A DNA stretch of 15,855 nucleotides from Patescibacteria group bacterium UBA7522 (GTDB lineage: Bacteria > Patescibacteriota > CPR2 > UBA1875), in contig DLNA01000025.1 in NCBI GenBank assembly GCA_002476865.1, positions 2,716 through 18,570 of the forward strand, written 5' to 3'. Of this stretch, positions 8,008 to 15,200 are shown piece after piece. Numbering within the stretch: the stretch's first letter is position 1; each line of letters starts with the position of its first letter. The notes beneath the pieces were generated by a model. That model was not told the origin of the DNA. It was given only the letters and a program-made list of their open reading frames with translations, and searched no databases. The position numbers were made by a program, and so were the translations under genes.

Positions 8008-8795
8008 TTATCTGTTATTATTAAAACTCTTAAAATGTTTGTTATCTTGGCCTCGGGCTGTATCAGGGCGTTTGTGAAAAGCGAATTCTCCTGGCCTTCT
8101 ATTTTTTTTACAGATCCAACAATAACGCCTCTTGGAATTTCGCCGCCAAGTCCAGATGTAATAACTGTATCTCCGACTTGGATATTGTCTCCTTGGGGTA
8201 TTTTTTCCATCATCAAACCGGTTCCGATTAGGCCCTTTACTATCCCGCTAGTTGAGGTGCCCTGAATTTCCACCGGAATAATCGAGGACGGGTCGGTAAT
8301 TAACATTATCTTGGATTTTGTTTTTTCAACTTCTTGAATTTTCCCAACCAAAAAGCCTTCACTGATTGCGGCCATTCCTTCTTTAATACCGTTGTTGCTG
8401 CCCTTGTTTACTGTGATATAGCCCCTAATATTTGATGGATCGTAGGCAATCACGCTAGCTGGCTCATAGCTAAAGCCAGTTTTTTTTAAAAACCCAAGAT
8501 CTTTTCTTAATGAATCGTTTTCTTTTTGAACTTCTTTTAATCTGGCGCTTTCGGCCTCGAGTCGGTTTAGGCGCTCCGAAAGGTCGGCATTTTCTCTTTG
8601 AAGTTTGCCGATATTAAAGATGTTTGAAAAAAATCTAGTTGTTTTAACGCTTGAATTCGAAAAAAAGGTTGTAACTGGCGAAAAAATTGCTCCGGCGACA
8701 TCACCAGTACCCCTAAGTAACCCCTTAGAGTTTAAGAAAATGAGAATAAAGCTAAAAATTACAACAACCAAAAACAAAGAGAGTTTCTTTTTCAT
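8004..8795 (-). CDS. mreC: Rod-shape determining protein MreC
   Basis: MreC bridges MreB/MreD to PBP2 from the outer face of the membrane and activates the synthase. It has a signal-anchor at residues 4-22 and a coiled coil at about 60-100 (LQRENADLSERLNRLEAESARLKEVQKENDSLRKDLG, quoted here only to show the heptads: LQRENADLSERL then LRKDLG). The beta-rich MreC domain follows, with GITVNKGSNNGIKEGM-like sequence, VGKIQEVEKTKSKIMLITD and SGLGGEIPRGVIVG. At 263 residues it is normal for the family. It is the first gene of the minus-strand operon; AGGA lies 8 bases before the ATG. The 77 bases to the divergent deaminase gene must hold promoters for both directions. Confidence 0.94.
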   Translation of the reverse strand: MKKKLSLFLVVVIFSFILIFLNSKGLLRGTGDVAGAIFSPVTTFFSNSSVKTTRFFSNIFNIGKLQRENADLSERLNRLEAESARLKEVQKENDSLRKDLGFLKKTGFSYEPASVIAYDPSNIRGYITVNKGSNNGIKEGMAAISEGFLVGKIQEVEKTKSKIMLITDPSSIIPVEIQGTSTSGIVKGLIGTGLMMEKIPQGDNIQVGDTVITSGLGGEIPRGVIVGSVKKIEGQENSLFTNALIQPEAKITNILRVLIITDK

Positions 8796-8859
8796 CTTTA
8801 ATATCCTAGCATTAATTCGGGATAATTTAAAGTAACCTTTTTAATTTTTAAAACTTGGC

Positions 8860-8873
8860 TATAATAGGTTGTA
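8860..8873 (+). promoter_or_regulatory. -10 element suggesting a leaderless transcript
   Basis: A perfect TATAAT at 8860-8865 is followed by 7 bases and then the ATG at 8873. Normal initiation distance would put +1 on or next to the A of the start codon, so the deaminase mRNA is probably leaderless, in keeping with the lack of a usable Shine-Dalgarno sequence. The -35 region is poor (CTTTTT at 17-base spacing). The element lies in the near-palindrome CTATAATAG, so a TATTAT also faces mreC. Confidence 0.6.
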
Positions 8874-9946
8874 TGAGTAAAAAATTAAGGCCGGAGATTG
8901 ATGAATATTTTTTGAAGTTAGCCAAGGTTGTTGGCGAAAGATCTACCTGTGTTAGGAGAAAGATTGGGGCGTTAGCGGTTAAGGATAAGCATATTATTTC
9001 AACCGGATATAATGGTGCACCGGCTGGAATTCCCGATTGCTTGGAGCTTGGCTGTCTTCGAGACCAACAGAATATTAAATCTGGCTCACCACACGATATT
9101 TGTCGTAGCGTTCATGCCGAACAGAACGTTATTATTCAAGCCGCGGTTCACGGCGCCAATATTAAGGGAGCAACAATTTATTGTACAACCGCTCCCTGTG
9201 CTCAATGCGCTAGGATGTTAGTTAATGCCAAAATAAAACGCTATGTTTGTTATATAGATTATCCCAATAAAGAAGCGCGCTACCTTTTTAAGCTGGCCGG
9301 AATCAAGTTTGAAGTTCACGAGGAGCCGTCTTTTAGCGAAGAGCTGATCGGAGAGCAGGTTCTTGCTGTCTCTGAAAAAACATTTAAAGAGGCGGGGGGA
9401 TTTATTGGTTTTAAGAAAGCGGATAAAGATTTTTACAAAAAAATTCTAGGCAGCATCAGGTATATCGATCGTGATGATGCAGAGAGAGACCAATCCTGGA
9501 AACAGATTATTCCCTATGTGGTGATTCGTTTTGAGGATAGCTTTTTGGTAATGCAGCGATTGCCGAGAAGCGGGGAAAAGCGACTTCATAACGCCTATAC
9601 TTTTGGCGTTGGCGGTCACATTAATCCTGGCGATTCGGCCTCCGATATCGAGGGGGAGGATATTATTGAAAGGGGTATGTATCGGGAGCTGAATGAGGAG
9701 GTTTGGATTGATGATCTTAAGAACATAAAACACGTTGGTTATATATACGACGATAGCCAAGAGGTTTCTAGGCATCATTTAGGGTTTGTTTATTCAGCTG
9801 AATCTGGCAGCGAAGAGGTAAAAGCGTTGGAGCCCGAAAAGTTAAAACCATTTTTTGTTGATAAAAAAAATTTGCCAAAATATATCGATGGAAAAGAAAA
9901 TTGGGCCGAGATAGTTTATAAAGAATATATTTCAAAACAAAAATAG
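8873..9946 (+). CDS. dCMP deaminase fused to a Nudix-type domain
   Basis: The N-terminal half (residues 1 to about 150) is a deoxycytidylate deaminase: CRSVHAEQN gives zinc ligand H81 and the catalytic Glu, and APCAQC gives C109 and C112. YNGAPAGIPDC and a further cysteine-rich segment (CLELGC) match the dCMP branch of the family. It converts dCMP to dUMP, the substrate of ThyX. The C-terminal half (about 190-357) begins PYVVIRFEDSFLVMQR and carries GVGGHINPGD, then REL-x-EE (R271 to E276), a Nudix box with extra residues between the glycine pair and the REL-x-EE helix and a Trp where glycine is usual. A deaminase is normally about 150 residues, so this is a two-domain fusion. What the Nudix half hydrolyses cannot be read from the sequence; a nucleoside triphosphate feeding the deaminase would make sense. 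I start at ATG 8873, not at an upstream TTG that overlaps the -10 box. Confidence 0.88.
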   Translation: MSKKLRPEIDEYFLKLAKVVGERSTCVRRKIGALAVKDKHIISTGYNGAPAGIPDCLELGCLRDQQNIKSGSPHDICRSVHAEQNVIIQAAVHGANIKGATIYCTTAPCAQCARMLVNAKIKRYVCYIDYPNKEARYLFKLAGIKFEVHEEPSFSEELIGEQVLAVSEKTFKEAGGFIGFKKADKDFYKKILGSIRYIDRDDAERDQSWKQIIPYVVIRFEDSFLVMQRLPRSGEKRLHNAYTFGVGGHINPGDSASDIEGEDIIERGMYRELNEEVWIDDLKNIKHVGYIYDDSQEVSRHHLGFVYSAESGSEEVKALEPEKLKPFFVDKKNLPKYIDGKENWAEIVYKEYISKQK

Positions 9947-9954
9947 CTGTATAC

Positions 9955-9986
9955 TTGTTTCTTCTCTTTTGAAAGAATAATATAAA
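9955..9986 (+). promoter_or_regulatory. Possible promoter for tmk-thyX
   Basis: TTGTTT at 9955-9960 precedes an AT-rich stretch with overlapping -10 candidates: TAATAT at 9978-9983 (17-base spacing) and TATAAA at 9981-9986. Initiation would give a leader of about 70 bases to the tmk start at 10064. If TATAAA is used, +1 falls on or next to an ATG at 9992 that is in frame with tmk. Confidence 0.4.
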
Positions 9987-10063
9987 CATCAATGAATTGG
10001 GCAGAAGGGCTTATTTTTGGCTTCTCTGCTTTTCGCGAACCTTTAAATAGAAAGGAGAATCTA

Positions 10064-10708
10064 ATGAAGGGTCTTCTGATCACTCATGAAGGTGTTGAGG
10101 GTAGTGGTAAGTCGACTCAGCACAAGATGAACGTGGTCGATCTTTTGGACGCGGGCGTTGATGTTCTTTTTCCGCCTCCTCGCGAACCTGGAGGAACTGA
10201 GGTTGGCGAAAGGATTCGAGATGTTCTCTTGAGTTCTTCGAGCGGTTCGATTGGTGACGTTACAGAGCTGCTTCTTTTTGAGGCGGCTCGCTCTCAACTG
10301 ATCGAAGATGTAATTGCTCCAGCTCTAAATTCAGGCAAGACGGTTGTTCTTGATCGTTTTTTTGACTCGACAACCGCTTACCAGGGTTTCGGTCGAGGTA
10401 TTGATCTGACCAAGGTCTCTTGGTTAAACGCTTTCGCTTCCAGGGGAATTGTGCCCAACCTAACGTTTGTTTACGACATTGATGTAGAGGAAGGCCTTTT
10501 AAGGGCCACTCGGGAAACAGCCGATCGTCTTGAGGCCGAAGACCTGGCTTTTCACAATCTGGTTAGAAGGGGCTACCTGACTTTGGCTCGAATGTCTCCC
10601 GAAAGAGTTATCGTTATTGACGCATCGCGAAGCATAGAGGAGATCAATCGAGACGTTCGAAGAATAACGCTTGAATTGATTGAGAGGAGTTACAATAATG
10701 TCCGGTAA
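10064..10708 (+). CDS. tmk: Thymidylate kinase
   Basis: Phosphorylates dTMP to dTDP in the cytosol. The P-loop is GVEGSGKST (residues 10-18), the DR motif is D97-R98 in VVLDRFFDSTTAYQG, and the lid region is around RATRETADRLEAED (about 146-159). At 214 residues it matches the family. I start at ATG 10064, which has AAAGGAGA at 10051-10058 and gives the family-typical MKGLLITHEGVEGSGKST; an in-frame ATG at 9992 would add 24 residues with no counterpart that I recognise. thyX starts inside the last codons (11-base overlap), so the two are coupled. Base composition rises here: a sampled 60-base line of the following thyX is 55% G+C, against 40% in one from the deaminase, hinting at a separate history. 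Confidence 0.95.
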   Translation: MKGLLITHEGVEGSGKSTQHKMNVVDLLDAGVDVLFPPPREPGGTEVGERIRDVLLSSSSGSIGDVTELLLFEAARSQLIEDVIAPALNSGKTVVLDRFFDSTTAYQGFGRGIDLTKVSWLNAFASRGIVPNLTFVYDIDVEEGLLRATRETADRLEAEDLAFHNLVRRGYLTLARMSPERVIVIDASRSIEEINRDVRRITLELIERSYNNVR

Positions 10709-11429
10709 GACGACTGACCAGGACTATGATAGAACTCTTGGAGATATGAGGGTTTCGCTCGTTTATCACACCCCGGATCCTGAAAAGGCCGCGGCGATAG
10801 CCGCCAGGATCTGCTATTCCCCGATTGGGGTGGCCGAACTGACGGAGCAGATTTCCGATGAACAAGTGAGGTCCGTTTTAAAGACAATTCTTACCTCTGG
10901 ACATCTTTCTGCTCTTGAGCATGCCAGCTATACCTTTGCGATTGATGGTGTTAGTCGGGCGATGACTCATCAATTGGTAAGACATCGTTTGGCGAGCTAC
11001 AATCAGCAATCGCAGCGCTATGTCTCGTACAGCGAAGAACCGAATTTCATCATTCCTCCCTCAATTGCAAGCCAAGGGGACGCTGCAGTTGAGCGCTTTC
11101 TGGCTAGTTGTCGCCGGTCATTTGGGGAATATCGCGGCCTGGTTGAGTCCGGGATTCAGGCGGAAGATGCCCGCTATCTTTTGCCCAATGCTACAGAGAC
11201 AAAGATAGTGGTCACGATGAATATTCGCGAACTTCTTCATTTCTTCGAACTTCGTTGCTGTCGTCGGGCTCAGTGGGAGATAAGAGGACTGGCTGATTGG
11301 ATGTTGGAGCTTGCCAGACCAACAGCTCCTGCCATCTTTTCCGCCGCCGGTCCTTCTTGCCTAAAGGGTCCTTGCCCAGAGGGCAAGATGTCTTGCGGTA
11401 AACCGTTTCCTAGAGTCGCTCCTGAATGA
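10698..11429 (+). CDS. thyX: Flavin-dependent thymidylate synthase
   Basis: Makes dTMP from dUMP using methylene-tetrahydrofolate and reduced FAD, without the dihydrofolate by-product of ThyA, so the cell can manage with little or no DHFR. The ThyX signature RHRxxSxNxxSxR is complete: R95-H96-R97, S100, N102, S105, R107. Upstream, SGHLSALEHASYTFAIDGVSR is typical, as are the later RELLHFFELRCCRRAQWEIR and the GPSCLKGPCPEGKMSCG tail. The 243-residue length is normal. The ATG at 10698 has AGGAG 8 bases upstream and overlaps tmk; an in-frame TTG at 10680 is less likely. With the dCMP deaminase and tmk it completes a dCMP to dTDP route. A terminator follows 18 bases after the stop. Confidence 0.97.
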   Translation: MSGKTTDQDYDRTLGDMRVSLVYHTPDPEKAAAIAARICYSPIGVAELTEQISDEQVRSVLKTILTSGHLSALEHASYTFAIDGVSRAMTHQLVRHRLASYNQQSQRYVSYSEEPNFIIPPSIASQGDAAVERFLASCRRSFGEYRGLVESGIQAEDARYLLPNATETKIVVTMNIRELLHFFELRCCRRAQWEIRGLADWMLELARPTAPAIFSAAGPSCLKGPCPEGKMSCGKPFPRVAPE

Positions 11430-11446
11430 TACTTTCTTGACCCGTG

Positions 11447-11486
11447 GCCCCCAATCCTTTTAAGAAGGTGCGGGGGCTTTAATTTT
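11447..11486 (+). terminator. Intrinsic terminator of tmk-thyX
   Basis: The stem GCCCCC (11447-11452) / GGGGGC (11472-11477) has a nested CCTT/AAGG stem in the loop and is followed by TTTAATTTT. It lies just after thyX and before the promoter of the RNA unit, separating the two transcripts. Confidence 0.85.
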
Positions 11487-11497
11487 AAACAATTAAG

Positions 11498-11525
11498 TTG
11501 ACTTATTTTAAATATTTGTTATAAT
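11498..11525 (+). promoter_or_regulatory. Strong extended -10 promoter of the tRNA/structured-RNA unit
   Basis: TTGACT at 11498-11503, 16 bases, then TATAAT at 11520-11525, with TG in the extended -10 position at 11517-11518. This is the best promoter in the window. Initiation near 11532 leaves about 38 bases before the tRNA-like gene. With terminators on both sides, it defines an independent transcript of about 620 nt. Confidence 0.85.
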
Positions 11526-11569
11526 TTTTTTCACTTGCAGTCCAGTGGATGTAATAAGGTACCTAAAAT

Positions 11570-11682
11570 CGGGGTGTAGCTCAGTCGGAAGGAGTTTGGC
11601 GACAGGTCACTCCTATCGTTTGGCAGAGCGGCTCGTCTGATCGGCGAGAAGGCCGTGGGTTCAAATCCCACCACCCCAACCA
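11570..11682 (+). tRNA. Aberrant tRNA-like gene with an insertion of about 34 nt (anticodon GAU, Ile, if folded conventionally)
   Basis: Ends look like a tRNA: 5' acceptor strand CGGGGTG then TA and GCTC, T arm GTGGG-TTCAAAT-CCCAC (11655-11671), 3' acceptor CACCCCA, discriminator A and an encoded CCA at 11680-11682. The 1-72 pair is a C-A mismatch, otherwise typical of initiator tRNA, but the initiator GGG/CCC anticodon stem is absent. The anticodon stem is CTCGT (11632-11636) / GCGAG (11644-11648) with loop CTGATCG: U33 and GAU fit Ile, but C at 37 and G at 38 are unusual. GCTC (11579-11582) can pair with GAGT (11592-11595), closing a canonical 9-nt D loop, or with GAGC (11626-11629), leaving a 43-nt loop that contains an AGGAGT/ACTCCT hairpin. 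Either way about 34 nt are extra. It may be a tRNA with a small intron, a decayed tRNA, or a tRNA-like domain of the RNA that follows. Confidence 0.6.
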
Positions 11683-11686
11683 GTAA

Positions 11687-12155
11687 AAATCGGATGGTAA
11701 TATCTCGCTGAAGGTCGAAGTTGAGACCGGTAAGATCGAGGTATTACGTTGAGGCCCTGCCTCCATCCGATTTCCATATTCCAGAAGGTCGTACCCCCTT
11801 CCTTCTGGTTGGCCGGGTCTAGCAAAGAAATCTTGCGAAACCCCGCCCCTTGTGTGTCGGCTAGCTCTGTCTCTCCTCGGAAAGCCATGCCCCTGGTGAC
11901 TGGAAGTCCGTCTACGTTGCCGGCACACACTGAGTATCAGCTTGGTGCCCGCCTAGCACCAAGAGAGTCCGTATGACGATGGGCCGCCATCGCCATACAC
12001 CCTCCGGGAGGGGAGTCCCTGGGCCGAAGCCCAGGGACTCCCCAACTCAAATCGTCTCTCGGCGAAGCCGATTGACTGCCCATGGTTAATAGCGAGAGCG
12101 TCGCGAAAACCCTCTGGGCAACCGAACCTTTTGCCCCCGTCTTGTTGGCGGGGGC
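11687..12155 (+). ncRNA. Large, GC-rich, multi-helix structured RNA of unknown family
   Basis: About 470 nt with no supported protein gene, starting 5 bases after the tRNA-like CCA and ending at a terminator. Helices read by eye, in order: 11687-11697/11763-11773 (11 bp, perfect), enclosing 11698-11707/11737-11746 (10 bp, one U-G) and GGTC/GACC at 11713/11725; 11781-11788/11801-11808 (8 bp); 11815-11818/11840-11843 with GCAA/TTGC inside; 11851-11861/11919-11929 (11 bp, one G-U, spanning about 57 nt); 11941-11948/11956-11963 (8 bp); 11971-11982/11987-11998 (11 bp with an A-C mismatch); 12010-12024/12029-12043 (15 bp perfect, CGAA loop); 12059-12063/12067-12071; 12077-12082/12115-12120 with GGTT/AACC and GCGA/TCGC nested. 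One sampled 60-base line is 67% G+C. It lacks tmRNA, RNase P, SRP and intron signatures that I could recognise. The tRNA linkage and ornate fold recall GOLLD and ROOL RNAs; membership is untested. Confidence 0.7.
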
Positions 12156-12165
12156 TTTGACTTTT
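12133..12165 (+). terminator. Intrinsic terminator of the structured-RNA unit
   Basis: A perfect 7-bp stem GCCCCCG (12133-12139) / CGGGGGC (12149-12155) with a 9-base loop, followed by T-rich TTTGACTTTTTGTTTT. It uses nearly the same stem as the thyX terminator upstream. Confidence 0.88.
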
Positions 12166-12185
12166 TGTTTTATTTCTGAGAAAAT
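12157..12185 (+). promoter_or_regulatory. Weak promoter candidate for the surface-protein gene
   Basis: TTGACT (12157-12162) lies in the T-tract of the preceding terminator, then 17 bases, then GAAAAT (12180-12185, 4 of 6 matches to the -10 consensus). Initiation near 12192 would give a leader of about 14 bases to TTG 12206. The -10 match is poor; read-through past the terminator is the alternative. Confidence 0.3.
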
Positions 12186-12205
12186 TTATTTATAAAAAAG
12201 GGGGA

Positions 12206-15200
12206 TTGATCAAAAATTTCAGTCGAAAAAAAATAGCCAAAAATAGCTCAAAAAGAAAAAGAAGCTTGATTGATCTTTTTCATCTTTTCCGTTTTTATAC
12301 GACTTTTAATTTTCATCACAAGGCAACAAGAATAAAATGGTACAAAAAATGGCACGAATCAAAACATTCCAGATTTGTTCACTTTTTTATTTTTTGTTTA
12401 TATCTTTCCTCTTTAGTTTTTGGGGCATTTATGTTGCCTCAAGAAATCCGGGCATCTTTGGTTGAGAGATCAATTATAAAAACGACTCAAGAAGAATTTA
12501 AAGAGGGATTTTTGACTGGGTCAACTTTCCTTGATAAATCTTTAGATGGCGAGATCAAGCTCGGATTGACAAAAAAAGTAATAGTGGGCAATCCTAGCTC
12601 GAGCACTCTTCTTAACTCTTATGCCAACATAAAAAGCGTTGTAAGAGATACTTTCGGTAGCATCCACATCGTTTGGAATGAGTCGACAGTTCCTTATAAA
12701 ACATATTACTCATCCTCTAGTGATAATGGATCAACGTGGAGTTCTCCGACAGAGATTTTTACGGACGCAAGCTATAATCTTCGAACTCCTTGGATCAAAA
12801 TAGATGGTAATAATAGGATACATGTTATGGCATATAGAACGGTCCCTGATAACGGAACGATATGGCATAGATATAAAGATCCTGGTGGCTCATGGAGTAG
12901 TATTATAACAATCGGTGGTAATCATGCTGGATCTGACGAGGTTTATTTTATGGCAAATCCGACTATTTTTGCAGACAATACTTTGCAGCTCGTTTTTTCT
13001 AGATTACATCTTAGGGGTACTGGAATAAAAAGCTGGAACGGATCTTCTTGGAGTGCAACAACCGCGGTTGAGTCCGGGACGGGAGATCATGGATACCAGA
13101 ACACTTTAAGTATCGGGACTAATCTTTATTATTTTTATAGGAGCGCCAACAGTCCTTATCCCCTGATGTTTTCAAGGAGGGTATCCGGTGTTTGGAGCCC
13201 CTCTGTCCAAATAAATACTAATCATGAAGGAATGTATCACAGTGAGGTTATCGATCATGAAAATAATATCTGGACTTTTTATTCTGATTACTCGGTCACG
13301 CCAACTAGAATTTCTTATAGAAAATATAATACAGCAACAAATACATGGAATTCTATAGTGACTTTAGATAGTGATTCTAGCTACGCAGTTCAATTGCCCT
13401 CAGCAACAGTTGATTCTTCCGGGAATATTTATGTTTTTTATACTGTTTTGAATGCTCAAGGATCAGATATTTTCTATAAAATATATAATCCATTAACTGC
13501 CACTTGGTCTAGTAGAAATCAGCTTACTACGATAGAGAGTGATGGATCTTGTTTTTGGCCGAAGGTTAGATATCAAGAAAATCATCACACATCACCCGAT
13601 GTTATTGAGTTGACTTATCGACAAAATAACCTGGGGGAAACAAACTATAATCTTTACTATGCTCAGATCGGTGGTGGCTCTGGGCCTGGCCAATATTTCT
13701 CTCCAGATTCTGGAGAAAATGTTTTAGATACTATTTGGAACGGCGGTTGGTCTGATCGGGCGTTTGAATCAAATATTAATATTAAAGAAAATACCAGCGT
13801 TGAGTATCAAATTAGATCTGGCCTAGGCGAAAGTAATGAAAATATAGAATGGGGTAATTGGCAGCTTCTTGGTGGGGTCGATGACAGTGATGGGATTGGG
13901 GATAAGCTATTTGTTGTAAACTCTCAAGACATGCCAAGCACATTTGATCTACCGATCGGGACTCATAGATATGTTCAAATTAAAGCCATTCTTGTTTCTG
14001 AGGACGGACAGAATTCCCCAACAATTTATGACTATAAGCTAAATTATCTGGCTGATATCAGTCCGCCCTCTTGGGATTATCCAAATGATAACTTTGTTTT
14101 TTCGGATGAAGCTAGAAGTAAAGAAATTTTAAATTATAGTTGGAATAATTATTCTGATATTTTTGTTGATTGGTCGGGAGCAGCGGATGGGGATAATGAG
14201 TCGGGCATATCTAATTATTATGTTTATTTTGGAACCGATAATACAGCGGATCCTAGAACTGCTGGTATAAACATGGGGACTGAAACTAGTGGCATGATAT
14301 CGCCCGCTTCAGAGCCAGTTCCCGGGAATGTATACTATTTAAGGATTAGTATTAAAGATTATGCGGGAAATATTCTAGATATACCCAGTGGTCAGTCGTT
14401 GTTTACCTATAAATTTGACAATACTGTGCCCACCTCTCCAACGGCCGCTAATAAATCGCCAGTTGGTTACACCTCTGTAAACTCATATTCGTTTGATTGG
14501 ACTGGTCACGAAGGATCCGATGATTTTTCAAATATCTCCCATTATCAATATAAAACCGGAGGAAGTGGAGCCGAGTGGCAAAGCGTTGTGGGAACTTCGT
14601 TTAGCAATATTTCATTAGAACCAATAGTAAATGGTCAGAATATAATTTACATAAGGGCCATTGATGGAGCCGGCAATTATTCAGAAAATCAAAGTGATTG
14701 GTATAGGGATTATTTTTACTATTCTGCCAATGCTCCTAGTGAGCCACAAAACTTAATGGCAAATCCAAACTCAAACACTCAGAACTCGTTTACTTTTAAC
14801 TGGAAAAAGCCAGAAATTTATAATGAGGGTATCAAGGGATATCGTTATTCTGTAAACGTACCCCCGTCTGAATCAAACAGCGTTTATATCTCTTCAGCCG
14901 GTGAAAACGTCTCTGTTGGGCCAATCTCTGCTGCCACCAAGCAAGGGATAAACACCTTTTATGTTGTTGCCATAGATACAATTGATAATGTAAATTACAA
15001 TAATTACGCTTCGGTTCAGTTTGAGGCCAATACGGCTGCTCCTGGATACCCTCTCTCTCCTCAGGCCATTGATTCTTCAAATAGGATTAGTGAGGACTGG
15101 TCGATTACGATTAAGTGGTTAGCACCCTCATTCGGGTCGGTTCATCGTTATTATATCTATCGCTCGGAAGATTCTGAGGTCTGGGCAAAGATAGCTGAAA

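Noticed and set aside
8855..8872. TTG 8855 as the deaminase start
   Set aside because: It lies upstream of and within the perfect -10 box, has no binding site, and adds six residues not expected for the family.
32..11429. UGA recoded as glycine or tryptophan
   Set aside because: uppS and thyX end at TGA exactly where the family C-terminus is expected, and no TGA occurs inside the recognised genes.
11581..11930. Minus-strand open frames of 89-115 codons across the tRNA-like and structured-RNA region, one containing a WWDLNPRPSRR-like string
   Set aside because: That string is the familiar false translation of an antisense tRNA; the frames lie over RNA helices and have no convincing start signals.
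11749..11976. Plus-strand open frame of 75 codons inside the structured RNA
   Set aside because: No binding site, no family resemblance, and it crosses several long helices; chance in GC-rich sequence.
11570..12155. tmRNA (standard or permuted), RNase P RNA, or a group I/II intron
   Set aside because: No tag-peptide frame ending in alanines and no tRNA-like 3' end after the body; no RNase P core segments; no intron core or domain V; the nearest lookalike hairpin (11971-11998) lacks the domain V triad and loop.
12337..12468. ATG 12337 as the start of the surface protein
   Set aside because: It is in a different frame and reaches a TGA after about 43 codons; the long frame needs a start at 12206 or 12266 to include the basic region and membrane segment.
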